Shown: positions 34,637 to 44,674, numbered from the stretch's first letter. The stretch: DNA of 64,000 bases from Candidatus Krumholzibacteriota bacterium (GCA_024276305.1 JAJRXK010000093.1:1-64000), one strand, 5' to 3'. Made by a program: numbers and translations. Notes: generated from the letters alone by a model not told the origin.

Positions 34637-34761
34637 CCGCCACACCTCCTGGACGACAAGGCAGTCATGGACCATGGATCTCCTACAGGCTAATTCCGCC
34701 GGAGAGCCCTGCCAATGGATGCCCTCTTGCGGCGTTTCGGCAAGTGCGCGAGAGTGTGCCC

Positions 34762-35481
34762 ATGGCACTCAATCCCCATACGATCTACTACGGAATCGAC
34801 GGCGAACGACAGGGACCCGTCGACGTGCAGACCCTGCGAGAGATGATCCGTGCGGGTCAACTCCTGGCCCACGACTTCGTGTGGGACGAGGACCTGGAGG
34901 ATTGGGTCGAGATTGGCCGATACGAAGAGTTGCACGATGAAACTCCCTGGCGCGAAGGCCTTTCGCCCGCTCTCGAGGCACTCCCCCCGGATCACCCTTC
35001 GGTACGCCGGGATCCCGCCCCCCTGGCCTACGCGGGTTTCGGAGGCCGACTCGTGGCCTGGATCATCGACCTCTTCGTACTGATGCCCCTGACCTTCCTG
35101 TGGCAGAGCGAGATCCAGGACCGAATGGGAATGCAGTTCTCCGATGTCCTCTTCGGTCCCACCTCCACCGACCCCCAGGTCGCCCTGGCCCAGTTGAAGT
35201 TCCTCTTCGTGGGCCAAGTCGGAGTGCTACTGATTCGTTGGGTCTACTATGCGACTTTCGAGTCGTCGCAGTGGCAAGCCACCCCGGGCAAGAAGCTCAT
35301 GCGGCTCGTGGTCACCGATGAACGGGGCTACCGATTGACCTTTGGGCGGGCCAGCGGCCGCCTCTTCGCGAAACTCTTGAGCGAGCTCACGCTGTTCTAC
35401 GGCTTCCTCATGATCGCCTTCACGGAACGGCACCAGGGCTTGCACGACAAAGTCGCGCGCACCCTGGTGCTGCACCGTTGA
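34762..35481 (+). CDS. GYF_2 and RDD domain membrane protein
   Basis: YYGIDGERQGPVDVQTLREMIRAGQLLAHDFVWDEDLEDWV; RDD region AGFGGRLVAWIIDLFVLMPLTF...WQATPGKKLMRLVVTDERG. Confidence 0.88.
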   Translation: MALNPHTIYYGIDGERQGPVDVQTLREMIRAGQLLAHDFVWDEDLEDWVEIGRYEELHDETPWREGLSPALEALPPDHPSVRRDPAPLAYAGFGGRLVAWIIDLFVLMPLTFLWQSEIQDRMGMQFSDVLFGPTSTDPQVALAQLKFLFVGQVGVLLIRWVYYATFESSQWQATPGKKLMRLVVTDERGYRLTFGRASGRLFAKLLSELTLFYGFLMIAFTERHQGLHDKVARTLVLHR

Positions 35482-35500
35482 TCCTCGGCGCTCTCTCGGT

Positions 35501-36931
35501 TCAGCCGCCGAGTGGTCCCAACGCGAGGTAGAAGCTCTGCCCACCACGGACCACGAGCAAGAGGACCGTGTCTTTCTCCTCGGCCGCCTTCTTCAGGATC
35601 TTTCGAAGATCTCGGGCCGAACTGACCTTCTGTCGGGCCACTTCCACGATCAGATCGCCGGTGCGCAGCCCCGCTCGCTCCGCCGCGGATCCCGGATCGA
35701 CCGCCACCACCACCGCTCCCTGACGGTCCGCATCGACACCCAGACGCTGCGCCAGCCTCGCATCGAGGTCATCCACCCGGAATCCACCGGTGTCGAGGAC
35801 CTGCCCGTCTCCCCCGTCGACTGCGGCCACATCGCCGTCCAGAGGACGTTCGCCGAGGACGACTTCGATCTTCTTGGGCTTGCCATCTCTCAAGAGCTCG
35901 AGTTCCACTCGATCTTCGGGGTTGAGGTGCCCGATCTCGGTACGGAAGAGAGGCATCGACTCGACTTCCTCTCCATTGAGCCGGGTGATGATGTCTCCGC
36001 GGTGCAGACCCGCCTTCTGGGCCGGACTGTCGTCGATGACCTCACTGATGAGGACTCCCCGATGCACATCGACCCCTGCGGCCCGAGCCAATTCGGGAGT
36101 GAGCTCCTGAGGATAGACTCCGAGATAGCCCCGCACCACGCGGCCGCGATCCCGCAGGCTCTCGATGACGTCCTGGACCAGATAACTCGGGATGGCGAAG
36201 CCGATTCCCTGACTTCCTCCACTGCGACTGACGATCGCGCTGTTGATTCCCACCACCTCCCCGTCGAGGTTGACCAAAGCCCCCCCGGAATTGCCCGGAT
36301 TGATCGAAGCGTCGGTCTGGATGAAGTCCTCGTAGTTGACCATACCCAGGCTGCGCCCCTTGGCGCTGACGATGCCCCGGGTGACGGTCTCGCCGAGACC
36401 AAAGGGGTTGCCGATGGCCAAGACCGCGTCCCCCACCCGAAGCTTCTTGCTGTCGGCCCAGCGCACCGCGGGTAGATCCTGGGCCTCGACCTTCAGCAGC
36501 GCCAAGTCACTTGCGGCATCCGTACCCACGATCTTGGCCTCGAGCTCCCGACCGTCGGGAAAGCCGATCTTGACCTCATCGGCTCCATCGACCACGTGGT
36601 TGTTGGTCACGATGTAGCCATCGGAGGAATAGATCACCCCCGAGCCCAGGCTCTTCTGAGTCCTCTCGTCGGGCTGGGGATGGCCGAAGTCCGGGTCGCC
36701 GAAGAAGCGGCGAAAGAAGGGGTCGTTGAAGAGCTGACTGGGACCGCGGCTGACCTCCACCCGGCGGGTGGAGAAGACGTTGACGACGCTCGGAGAGATC
36801 TGTTCCACCACGTCAGCCACGCTCCAGCTTTCCACCGACCGACTTTCGACCGCGGCACTGGGATGATCATGGGCACCGACGATCGCAATCGCGGCAACGA
36901 GCAGTCCGGCGAAGAGAATCCTGGTCTTCAT
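35501..36931 (-). CDS. Do/DegQ family serine endoprotease with two PDZ domains
   Basis: GSGVIYSSDGYIVTNNHVVDGADE, QTDASINPGNSGGALVNLDGEVVGINSAI, two PDZ regions. Confidence 0.95.
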   Translation of the reverse strand: MKTRILFAGLLVAAIAIVGAHDHPSAAVESRSVESWSVADVVEQISPSVVNVFSTRRVEVSRGPSQLFNDPFFRRFFGDPDFGHPQPDERTQKSLGSGVIYSSDGYIVTNNHVVDGADEVKIGFPDGRELEAKIVGTDAASDLALLKVEAQDLPAVRWADSKKLRVGDAVLAIGNPFGLGETVTRGIVSAKGRSLGMVNYEDFIQTDASINPGNSGGALVNLDGEVVGINSAIVSRSGGSQGIGFAIPSYLVQDVIESLRDRGRVVRGYLGVYPQELTPELARAAGVDVHRGVLISEVIDDSPAQKAGLHRGDIITRLNGEEVESMPLFRTEIGHLNPEDRVELELLRDGKPKKIEVVLGERPLDGDVAAVDGGDGQVLDTGGFRVDDLDARLAQRLGVDADRQGAVVVAVDPGSAAERAGLRTGDLIVEVARQKVSSARDLRKILKKAAEEKDTVLLLVVRGGQSFYLALGPLGG

Positions 36932-37096
36932 GGCGCACCTCTCGATTCTGGGGACATGTGCGGGCTCAAGAAGGGCGAGTCATCGTCGGATCTCGGCCGA
37001 GATGGCAGCCGGGCCTTCAACGGGACGCGAGGGGAAGAGTTCCCGATGATTCCGGGAGTTCAGCCCTGCGCCTCGGGAAGGCCCTCCACGCAAGAA

Positions 37097-37118
37097 GCCG
37101 CACCCCTGGGGATGCGGC
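37097..37118 (-). terminator. Probable hairpin terminator
   Basis: GCCGCACCCC-T-GGGGATGCGGC stem with a single-nt bulge, just past the stop of the minus-strand gene ending at 37152. Confidence 0.5.
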
Positions 37119-37151
37119 CTCGGCAACCGAAGACCTCGGGAAGAAGAGTCA

Positions 37152-37916
37152 CTAGCTCTCGCTTCTCTCGATCCATCCGTGCATGCGCAGAGCCTGAAGG
37201 ACCCCCTTGGGACCATCCTCCTCCAATGCGAAGGCATTGTGGAAGCGACTGGCGTGGGCCCGCAGCGACTCGGGAGCGTGGGCGAAGGCCGCACCCTTCC
37301 ATCCCCGTCCGAACATGCATTCATCCCCGGTCTGCTCCGCGATGATGAGCACATTGTCCGGATGGATGTTCTTCTCCACGAGGTAGCGGCCGAGGGTGGT
37401 GCCCTTCTCGATGCCGAAGGGCAAGAGGTTGTACTCGCCCTCGCCCCGGGGCTGGACGTGGCAGCCGATCTCCTTGGCCTTCTCGGCCACCTCATCCACC
37501 GCTTCCTGCGTCGAGGCCTTGAAGCCCTGACGGCAATGGGCGTTGTCGTCGATGAGCTCCACGCCTTCCACACTCGACAGTGTCTTCTGCGCGGCGTCCT
37601 TGCCCGGCCACAGCTGAATGATGTCCCTCTGTAGGGGCTCGATGGTGGCGGAGCCATCACCTTTGAGGAGGGTCGTGCCACTGTCGGCCATGAACAGCTC
37701 CGGCACCGGCAACTCCGCCGAGGCGGCGAGCTTGATGAGGTTTTCGGCTGAATCGTGACTCATGTACATGAGTCGGACGTCGTCGGCATTGGTCTCGAGC
37801 AATCCGAAGAGTTCTTCGCGCGAAGCCGCGTCGGCGCTGGCAAAGCTCTCGTCGAGGTCGATGGCCAGAAAGAGGGGACGCGTGAGTTTCGCACTCTGCA
37901 GCGAGGTGTCGGTCAT
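37152..37916 (-). CDS. HAD superfamily (sucrose-phosphatase-like) hydrolase
   Basis: FLAIDLDESF DxD-like motif; FMADSGTTL; GRYLVEKNIHPDNVLIIAEQTGDECMF. Confidence 0.6.
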   Translation of the reverse strand: MTDTSLQSAKLTRPLFLAIDLDESFASADAASREELFGLLETNADDVRLMYMSHDSAENLIKLAASAELPVPELFMADSGTTLLKGDGSATIEPLQRDIIQLWPGKDAAQKTLSSVEGVELIDDNAHCRQGFKASTQEAVDEVAEKAKEIGCHVQPRGEGEYNLLPFGIEKGTTLGRYLVEKNIHPDNVLIIAEQTGDECMFGRGWKGAAFAHAPESLRAHASRFHNAFALEEDGPKGVLQALRMHGWIERSES

Positions 37917-38073
37917 TTCGACTCCGTTGTCCACCGGCCGTGGCCGCCGGGGAAATTGGGGCAATGCACGGCCGCGTTCGAAGGTTCTGCGCGGCCCGGG
38001 GCGCACGGTCGCAGCTGTGCGCAACAGCCTGCAATAGTAGGTCACGAGGCCAGGATTCGCAAGGAGGCGGGGG

Positions 38074-39192
38074 CTAACGCTCGGTCTGCGCCACCTGGCG
38101 GGGCAGGTCCTGCCACCGCTCCATCCAGGCCTTTCGCTCCCGCACCACCGCCTTGCGATCGAAGAAGGCCAGGTCCTCCGGCGGCAATGGCGAGGGCCGA
38201 TCGAGGTAGGGCGGAGGAGGTACATCCCGGCGGAGTGGCACCCGGTATCCCACCCGGGCCTGGATTCGGGCGGCTTCGGCCCCGGTGAGGAAGCGGACCA
38301 GGGACCGGGCCGCCTCCTGATCTCGAGCCCATTCGAGCACACTCACTCCGCCGATCTCGTAGCCGGTCTGGCGGGGGATGTGCAACTCGACCGGAATCCG
38401 ATCACGCTCGCGGCGACGCCACACATCATGAGCCCAGGCCACTCCCAGGTCCTTGGTCCCCCGTGCGATCTGGGTGATGGTGTCTTCGGACCGGACCTCG
38501 AACTGCGCTCCTTGGCGGAGCAGGCCTTCCAGAAAGGCCCAACCTCGGTCCGGATCGGCGGCCCGCTGAATCTGAGTGGCCATGAACACCAGCCCGCCTC
38601 CGGAGGTGGCCGGAGACGGAATGGTGACCCGGTTGCGGAAACGGGGGTCGAGGAGGGTGATCCACTCCGGGGGCCGGGTCCTCAATTCGGGGAGGGGCCG
38701 GTGAATGATCGCCAGGTAGCCCACGTAGATCGGCGTCCACAGCGCCTGCGGGTGGTCCCATTGATCTAGTCGTTGATCATCATTATCGGGAGTACATGCC
38801 AGGCTCAGACCCTTTTCGGCGAGCTGGTCGTGGATCTCCACCGTGCCTCCCAAGAGGAGATCTGGCTGCAACCGCTTTTCCAACAGCAAGTTTACGGCCT
38901 CTTGGGCCCCTCCGGCGAAGGGGTCGACCTCGCAGACGATGCCCGTCTGGGCCTGGAAGGCATCGAGAAGGGCATTGGTGGTCTCGGCGTCCAGAACCGA
39001 GAGCACTCGGAGGTGGCGAGCGCCGTGGGCGAAGGGCTCCATCCTCCACGCCGCGGCCGTCAATCCCCCGAAGAGGATCAGCCAGAGGGCGATCCCCACC
39101 GCGCGAGGGCGTCGGTGCCAGAGGGGGTGGGCCGAAAGCCCCACCACCACTCCCGCCAATGCCATCAGGACCAAGACCGTAGACGACTCCAA
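38074..39192 (-). CDS. Extracellular solute-binding protein (Fe/thiamine-type periplasmic binding protein)
   Basis: N-terminal TM; LRVLSVLDAETTNALLDAFQAQTGIVCEVDPFAGGAQEAVNLLLEKRLQPDLLLGG...VTIPSPATSGGGL. Confidence 0.8.
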   Translation of the reverse strand: MESSTVLVLMALAGVVVGLSAHPLWHRRPRAVGIALWLILFGGLTAAAWRMEPFAHGARHLRVLSVLDAETTNALLDAFQAQTGIVCEVDPFAGGAQEAVNLLLEKRLQPDLLLGGTVEIHDQLAEKGLSLACTPDNDDQRLDQWDHPQALWTPIYVGYLAIIHRPLPELRTRPPEWITLLDPRFRNRVTIPSPATSGGGLVFMATQIQRAADPDRGWAFLEGLLRQGAQFEVRSEDTITQIARGTKDLGVAWAHDVWRRRERDRIPVELHIPRQTGYEIGGVSVLEWARDQEAARSLVRFLTGAEAARIQARVGYRVPLRRDVPPPPYLDRPSPLPPEDLAFFDRKAVVRERKAWMERWQDLPRQVAQTER

Positions 39193-39266
39193 GGATCCCT
39201 CCAGGGTGACCTTCCGAGGCAGACCACCCCACAGTAGGGTTCTGCGGCACTGGGAGCAAGCAGAGC

Positions 39267-39478
39267 GTTGTGTCTCGGAAATTGTTGATGGTTGAGTGCG
39301 AGAAGACCCCGGCTGCGTGAGGTGCCGGGGTCTTCTGCTCGACGAGCGGAGTACTCTGGCTGGAGCAGCTCAAGCATGCCCTTTTCCACGGCCTTGGGGA
39401 TCCGGTCGACCATGTCCATGATCCCGGACAGCGCACGAATCAGGCGCAACAGGCCATCAACAATTTCCGAGACACAAC
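39267..39478. mobile_element. MITE-like element with perfect 25-bp terminal inverted repeats
   Basis: GTTGTGTCTCGGAAATTGTTGATGG at 39267-39291 and its exact reverse complement at 39454-39478; 212 bp total. Confidence 0.7.
39301..39336. terminator. Perfect 13-bp stem-loop inside the MITE-like element
   Basis: AGAAGACCCCGGC (39301-39313) / GCCGGGGTCTTCT (39324-39336), 10-nt loop. Confidence 0.5.
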
Positions 39479-39482
39479 TAAC

Positions 39483-39881
39483 TCAGTCCCGCACTGCGAA
39501 TCCGGGGAGGAGTTTGGTCAGTTCGGTCTCGACCCTGGCGTAGAGCCCCTCGAGGTCCTGCATCCAATCCGCGGCCCGCGAGAGTTCTCCTTCCTCGCCC
39601 ACCCGTTGCAATTCTGCCGCGACCTCGGAGAGCCGGAGTGCCCCCACATTGGCCGCAGCGCCCTTGAGGGTGTGGGCCTTCAATCGCATCAATTCTGCTT
39701 GATTCGTTTCCACGGCCTCCTGCATCCCCGCCACGCAGTCGCGGTAGGTGCAGGCGAAGGAGGTGAAGAGATCACGCACGAAAGAATCGTCGTCACCGTC
39801 GTTGAGCTCGAAGAGAGTCTCCACCGTGGTCGGGTCGAGCGCGGGCTCATCGGTCCGGCTGAAGGCAGGCGTCGTAGGCAT
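39483..39881 (-). CDS. Hpt (histidine phosphotransfer) domain protein
   Basis: LMRLKAHTLKGAAANVGALRLSEVAAELQRVGEEGE. Confidence 0.9.
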   Translation of the reverse strand: MPTTPAFSRTDEPALDPTTVETLFELNDGDDDSFVRDLFTSFACTYRDCVAGMQEAVETNQAELMRLKAHTLKGAAANVGALRLSEVAAELQRVGEEGELSRAADWMQDLEGLYARVETELTKLLPGFAVRD

Positions 39882-40160
39882 GGGAGATCCTTTGATGACA
39901 CTAGCTCGAGGTGGCCGAGCGGGCCGGTCGGTTTGTGGGGGCTTTCCCCGCAAACTCGATATCGGCCGATGCGAGGCCGAGCTTTAGGAAGGAATCGCGG
40001 TCGGGGATGGAATGGCGCGGCGAAGCAGGGATGAGAGTGCATCGGTGCAATCCTCACCGATCCTTATTAGACTAGACCACACCGGAGATCAGGACGTATC
40101 CGGTCGGGCAGGGAAGAGATCTGCCGGCCGCAGGAAACGAAGAAGAGAGTGAGGGGGGCC

Positions 40161-41447
40161 ATGTCCGAAGTCGCAAAACTCGTCGTGGGCGAGAATACCT
40201 ATGAGTTGCCGATTCTGGAGGGAAGCGAGGGCGAACGCGCCATCGACATCTCGAAGCTCCGCGCCCAAAGCGGACTCATCACCCTCGATCCAGGCTTTGC
40301 CAATACTGGAAGCTGCCAGAGCTCGATCACCTTCATCAACGGCGAAGAGGGAATTCTGCGCTACCGCGGCTACCCCATCGAAGAGCTGGCGGAGAAGAGT
40401 TCCTTCCTCGAGACCTCCTATCTGGTCCTGAACGGCGAGCTTCCCACTGCGGCGGAACTCGCACGATTCGAAGAGGAAATCACTCTGCACACCCTGATCC
40501 ACGAGGATGTGCGGCACATGTACCAGGCCTTCCCACTCAAGGCCCATCCCATGGCGGTGGTCTCCGCGCTGGTCGGATCCCTGGCGACCCTCTATCAGGA
40601 CGAGCTCGATCCTCTCAATCCCGAGCACGTCCAGTTGCAGGTGCGAAGGCTCATCGCCAAGTTGCCGACGATCTGCGCCTGGGCCTACAAATACAGTGTG
40701 GGGCATCCCTTCGTGTACCCCCGGAACGACCTGGGCTATGCGGAGAACATCCTGCACATGATGTTCGCCAATCCGGCCGAGACCTACGAAGTGCATCCCG
40801 CCGTCGCCAAGGCCATCGACACTCTGCTGATCCTCCACGCCGACCACGAACAGAATTGCTCGACGAGCACCATGCGCCTCGTGGGCAGCTCGCACAGTAA
40901 CCTCTTCGCCTCGGCTTCGGCGGCCATCGGCGCCCTCTGGGGGCCTCTCCACGGAGGAGCCAACCAGGCGGTCATCGAGATGCTGACGGAGATCGCGGCG
41001 GAGGGGCTCAGTGGCCGGGAGTACCTCGACCGGGTCAAGGACGATCCCAACACCCGTCTCATGGGCTTCGGCCATCGGGTCTACAAGAACTACGACCCGC
41101 GGGCCAAGGTTCTGAAGGGAATGACGAGGGAGGTTCTCGAGGCCATCGGTCAGAGCACTCCGCTCCTCGACATCGCGATGCAGCTCGAAGAAGTCGCGCT
41201 CAGCGACGACTACTTCGTCAAGCGGCGGCTCTACCCGAATGTGGACTTCTACAGCGGCATCATCTACCAGGCCATCGGGATTCCGGTCAATATGTTTACG
41301 GTGTTCTTCGCCCTGGGACGGATGCCCGGGTGGATCGCCCACTGGCTCGAGATGCACGCCGATCCCGCCGCTCGCATCGGCCGACCGCGTCAGATCTACA
41401 CTGGAGCCACCCAGCGCCCCTACCAGGATCTCTCCAGCCGCGGTTGA
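40161..41447 (+). CDS. gltA: Citrate synthase (type II)
   Basis: LDPGFANTGSCQSSITFINGEEGILRYRGYPIEELAEKS...LHADHEQNCSTSTMRLVGSSHSNLFAS...GFGHRVYKNYDPRAK. Confidence 0.97.
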   Translation: MSEVAKLVVGENTYELPILEGSEGERAIDISKLRAQSGLITLDPGFANTGSCQSSITFINGEEGILRYRGYPIEELAEKSSFLETSYLVLNGELPTAAELARFEEEITLHTLIHEDVRHMYQAFPLKAHPMAVVSALVGSLATLYQDELDPLNPEHVQLQVRRLIAKLPTICAWAYKYSVGHPFVYPRNDLGYAENILHMMFANPAETYEVHPAVAKAIDTLLILHADHEQNCSTSTMRLVGSSHSNLFASASAAIGALWGPLHGGANQAVIEMLTEIAAEGLSGREYLDRVKDDPNTRLMGFGHRVYKNYDPRAKVLKGMTREVLEAIGQSTPLLDIAMQLEEVALSDDYFVKRRLYPNVDFYSGIIYQAIGIPVNMFTVFFALGRMPGWIAHWLEMHADPAARIGRPRQIYTGATQRPYQDLSSRG

Positions 41448-41467
41448 CCGCGAACCTCACGGAATGG

Positions 41468-41492
41468 CCACAGCCCTGGGCGAGGGCTGTGG
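41468..41492 (+). terminator. Hairpin terminator after gltA
   Basis: CCACAGCCCT-gggcg-AGGGCTGTGG perfect 10-bp stem. Confidence 0.6.
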
Positions 41493-41567
41493 TAGAATCG
41501 ACAAGATTCCCGTCGCGCGGTTCATGATGGCCGCGCGACATGTCGAACCCATCCGGGAGTTCCACCC

Positions 41568-42206
41568 ATGAGACTATTGCTCAAGACCCTGGCCACCGTC
41601 GCCCTGGTGGCCTTGACCATCGCCCCCGCCTTCGCCCAGTCGGAGAATTGCGTGTTCTTCTCCGAATACGTCGAGGGAAGCAGCAACAACAAGGCCCTCG
41701 AGATCTTCAACGGAACTGGCGCGCCACTGGACATGGGTCGGGTGACCGTCGAGCGCTACAACAACGGCGCCACGACCCCCGGTTCCACGAATGTCCTCGC
41801 CGGCACCACCATTCCCGTGGGCGGCGTCTACGTCATCGTCAACGCCTCCGCTGCTCCCGAGCTGCTGGCCCTCGGAGATGCGACCTATACCAGCTCGACC
41901 TGGTTCAATGGGGACGACACCATCGTCCTCCTCCTCGACGGCCTCGTGGTCGACGTCATCGGGCAACTGGGCTTCGATCCGGGGACCCAGTGGGGAACGG
42001 GAACCTGCACCACCAAGGAGCACACCCTCCGCCGCAAGGTCGACATCTGCTGCGGTGACACCAACTCCGCCGATGTCTTCGATCCCGCGGTGGAGTGGGA
42101 CTGCTTCGCTCAGAACGACTTCACGGACGTCGGCCAACACGCCAGCAATTGCGTCGCGGTTCCGGTCGACGAGAGCAGCTGGTCGAGCGTGAAGGTCCGC
42201 TTCTGA
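41568..42206 (+). CDS. Secreted lamin-tail (LTD) domain protein
   Basis: Signal peptide; VFFSEYVEGSSNNKALEIFNGTGAPLDM...YVIVNASAAPELLALGD...GDDTIVLLLDGLVVDVIGQLG. Confidence 0.8.
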   Translation: MRLLLKTLATVALVALTIAPAFAQSENCVFFSEYVEGSSNNKALEIFNGTGAPLDMGRVTVERYNNGATTPGSTNVLAGTTIPVGGVYVIVNASAAPELLALGDATYTSSTWFNGDDTIVLLLDGLVVDVIGQLGFDPGTQWGTGTCTTKEHTLRRKVDICCGDTNSADVFDPAVEWDCFAQNDFTDVGQHASNCVAVPVDESSWSSVKVRF

Positions 42207-42231
42207 TTCTGGTCTGGATCCAACCTGATGA

Positions 42232-42264
42232 GAAGAGGCCGGAGCACCCCGCTCCGGCCTCTTC
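42232..42264. terminator. Bidirectional hairpin between convergent genes
   Basis: GAAGAGGCCGGAGC-acccc-GCTCCGGCCTCTTC perfect 14-bp stem. Confidence 0.7.
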
Positions 42265-42302
42265 GTGTTCGGCGATGGGCCGTGCGGGCCGACTTCAGCT
42301 CT

Positions 42303-44585
42303 TCACTGCGAGAGAGTTTGGGCCCATTGTCGCGCGGCCCGCACCTTGGGCGTGTCGTCGGCCTGCTCCCAGCACCGAAGGGCCCGATCGAGGTGCTTCC
42401 GAGCTTCACCGATGCGGTCCCGGTCCAATTCCACCAAGGCCATCTCGTAGTTGAGCTCACCATGCGCGGGATAGATCCTCAGCCCCTCCTCGAGAGCATC
42501 ATGAGCATGGTCCAGCTCTCCCATCGCGCGCAAGCTGCGACCCAAACCGATGTACTGGTGAATGCGACCTCGACTTTCACCGAGGGATTCTCTCCAGAGC
42601 TGTGACGCGCGCTCCGGATCCCCATCGAGCTCCGCCAGTCGAGCTCGAGCCCCGACCACCAGGCGCTGGAGATCCGCCAGACCGAATTGATCGATGGTCC
42701 CCTGCATCTCTTCGATGGCCCGGCGCGCATCCTCCCTCCGGTCGGCGTTGAGGTAGATCGGCGTACGGCCGAAGGAGATGAAGGCGGCGAGAGGCGGGGA
42801 GAGCTGGTCACTGATCCGGTCGAGTGCCTCGAGTCCCTCGTCGTAGAGCATAGCGTCGCCGTAGATCGAATAGCCCATTGCGGTCATGATCTGGAATTGA
42901 GCGGGCGGATAGACCTGCTCGGCCACCTCCTGCCATCGCCGGAAGAACTCGATCGCTCGTGAATACTGTGCCCTCGCGCTGCAATAGGAGCGATAGCGAG
43001 ACAGTACGCCCGCTCGCTCCGCGTCGGTGCGGGCGCGGTCGAGGCCCTCGCCATAGGTCGCTTCGGCTGCGGCGAACTCCCCGATCTTGGCCTGGAGATC
43101 ACCAAGGGATCCCAGAATGTCCAAGTTGGCCGGATCCACCAATGCCGCCCGGTCGAGGGTGCGTCTCGATTCCTCCAACTGCCCCTGCAATTCATAACAG
43201 GTGGCCAGGGAAACCAGACCATCCGCCGACTCCGGATAGAGTTCGGTGTAGCGGGCGAAGGATTCCAACGCGCGGTCGAAGTCGCCTCGGTCCTGATAGA
43301 GCTTTCCAAGGTCGCGCCAAGGTTCGCCATCGGAGGGATTCAAGCGAATCAGATCCTCGTACATCCGCACCGCATCGTCCGGACGTCCTCGCAACTTGTA
43401 CTGAGGGGCCAGAATCCGTTTCGGGAGCAGATCGTCCGGCATGACCTTCTCCCACCGCTCGAGCACCGCAATCCCCCGGTCCCCCTCTTCGCGATGAAAG
43501 TAGTAACTGGCCCTCAACAGGTTCTGGAGTCGCTCGGGCACGCGGTAGGCATTCTGAATGGCCGCCTCCATCGCCGCATCCGCGACCTCGGGCAAACTCA
43601 GGTTCGAGGCGGTGGAATAGAGGTTGAATTGGGCGAGGGCGAAGGTCGGATCCAGACGCACCGCCTCCAGGAGGTGGTCGTAGGCGGTCTGGTAGTCGTT
43701 CTGCCAGAGCATCGACTCCACCGCCAGTACGAAGGCGTGCAGAGCCTCGAGCGAGCTGGTGGCCAGGTCTGCCACCGGCAGATCCGGAGACCGCGCAAAA
43801 CTCGCCTCGGCAATCCCTGCTCCCCGACGGATTTCCACGCTCAACCGATCCACGAGGTGGAAGAGATCCGGATCGCTCACTCCTCCGCTGGCATGTTCCC
43901 TCCCCGAGGCACTCTCGTAGATCTCGTAGTGGACCGAGTACTCTTCCTCCACTCGCTCCAGGCGACAACGCAGAAAGAATTGCGAATGGGTGTCTTGGGC
44001 AATCTTGCGCTGCAGAGGACGAGGGATGCGAGACAAGTCCTCCACTCCTGCACGACGCGCGGCCTCGGCATGTTCGAAAGAGGAGCGAAGTTCGACGAAG
44101 GGATCCTGGCTGAGGTCCAATTCCAGGAGATAGGCCATCCCCGCCCTCAACCAGTCTTGGTCCATTCTCTCCGCGGACATGTCGAAGGGAAAACTCGCGA
44201 TCGATGTCCGGTAGTTGGCTCGGGGGCGCGGCACCTCACTGGTGGTTCCGTCATCGTTTTCGACGATCACGGTCTCGAGGACGGCCCCGAAATCGGCGTG
44301 GCCGAAGACGGCCGCCATCACTGCCATCGCGAGAAGCAAGTTGGTGAGCACCGAGAAGATCTGTCCCCGGCTGAAGCGATCGGGGCCGGGGGCTCCATGA
44401 GTCCAACCCACCACCAACACCGAGGGCAGCAAGACCAGGATGGCGAGTCCGGTGAAATCGACCCAGGTCGGGGAGAGCGCGTAGCGCATCTCCAAGAACT
44501 CCACGAACTGGACCAAACCCCATCCGGTGACGAGGTAGGCAACGAGAATCTGAGCTACGCGTCGGCGTAGGAGTTCTCGAATCAC
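42303..44585 (-). CDS. Membrane-anchored TPR protein
   Basis: N-terminal RRRVAQILVAYLVTGWGLVQFVEFLEMRY and further TMs; many TPR units in the C-terminal half. Confidence 0.8.
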   Translation of the reverse strand: MIRELLRRRVAQILVAYLVTGWGLVQFVEFLEMRYALSPTWVDFTGLAILVLLPSVLVVGWTHGAPGPDRFSRGQIFSVLTNLLLAMAVMAAVFGHADFGAVLETVIVENDDGTTSEVPRPRANYRTSIASFPFDMSAERMDQDWLRAGMAYLLELDLSQDPFVELRSSFEHAEAARRAGVEDLSRIPRPLQRKIAQDTHSQFFLRCRLERVEEEYSVHYEIYESASGREHASGGVSDPDLFHLVDRLSVEIRRGAGIAEASFARSPDLPVADLATSSLEALHAFVLAVESMLWQNDYQTAYDHLLEAVRLDPTFALAQFNLYSTASNLSLPEVADAAMEAAIQNAYRVPERLQNLLRASYYFHREEGDRGIAVLERWEKVMPDDLLPKRILAPQYKLRGRPDDAVRMYEDLIRLNPSDGEPWRDLGKLYQDRGDFDRALESFARYTELYPESADGLVSLATCYELQGQLEESRRTLDRAALVDPANLDILGSLGDLQAKIGEFAAAEATYGEGLDRARTDAERAGVLSRYRSYCSARAQYSRAIEFFRRWQEVAEQVYPPAQFQIMTAMGYSIYGDAMLYDEGLEALDRISDQLSPPLAAFISFGRTPIYLNADRREDARRAIEEMQGTIDQFGLADLQRLVVGARARLAELDGDPERASQLWRESLGESRGRIHQYIGLGRSLRAMGELDHAHDALEEGLRIYPAHGELNYEMALVELDRDRIGEARKHLDRALRCWEQADDTPKVRAARQWAQTLSQ

Positions 44586-44674
44586 AACGCCGCGCCGTTG
44601 GGCTGTATGAAGAAGCTTCCCGTCATGGGCCGATGTTCCCAGAAGCCTCTCCCGGGGTCAAGTCGGGCCCACCT

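Noticed and set aside
39165-39449. 94-aa minus ORF spanning the MITE-like element
   Set aside because: Mostly element interior plus flank; no convincing protein family; at best a transposase relic.
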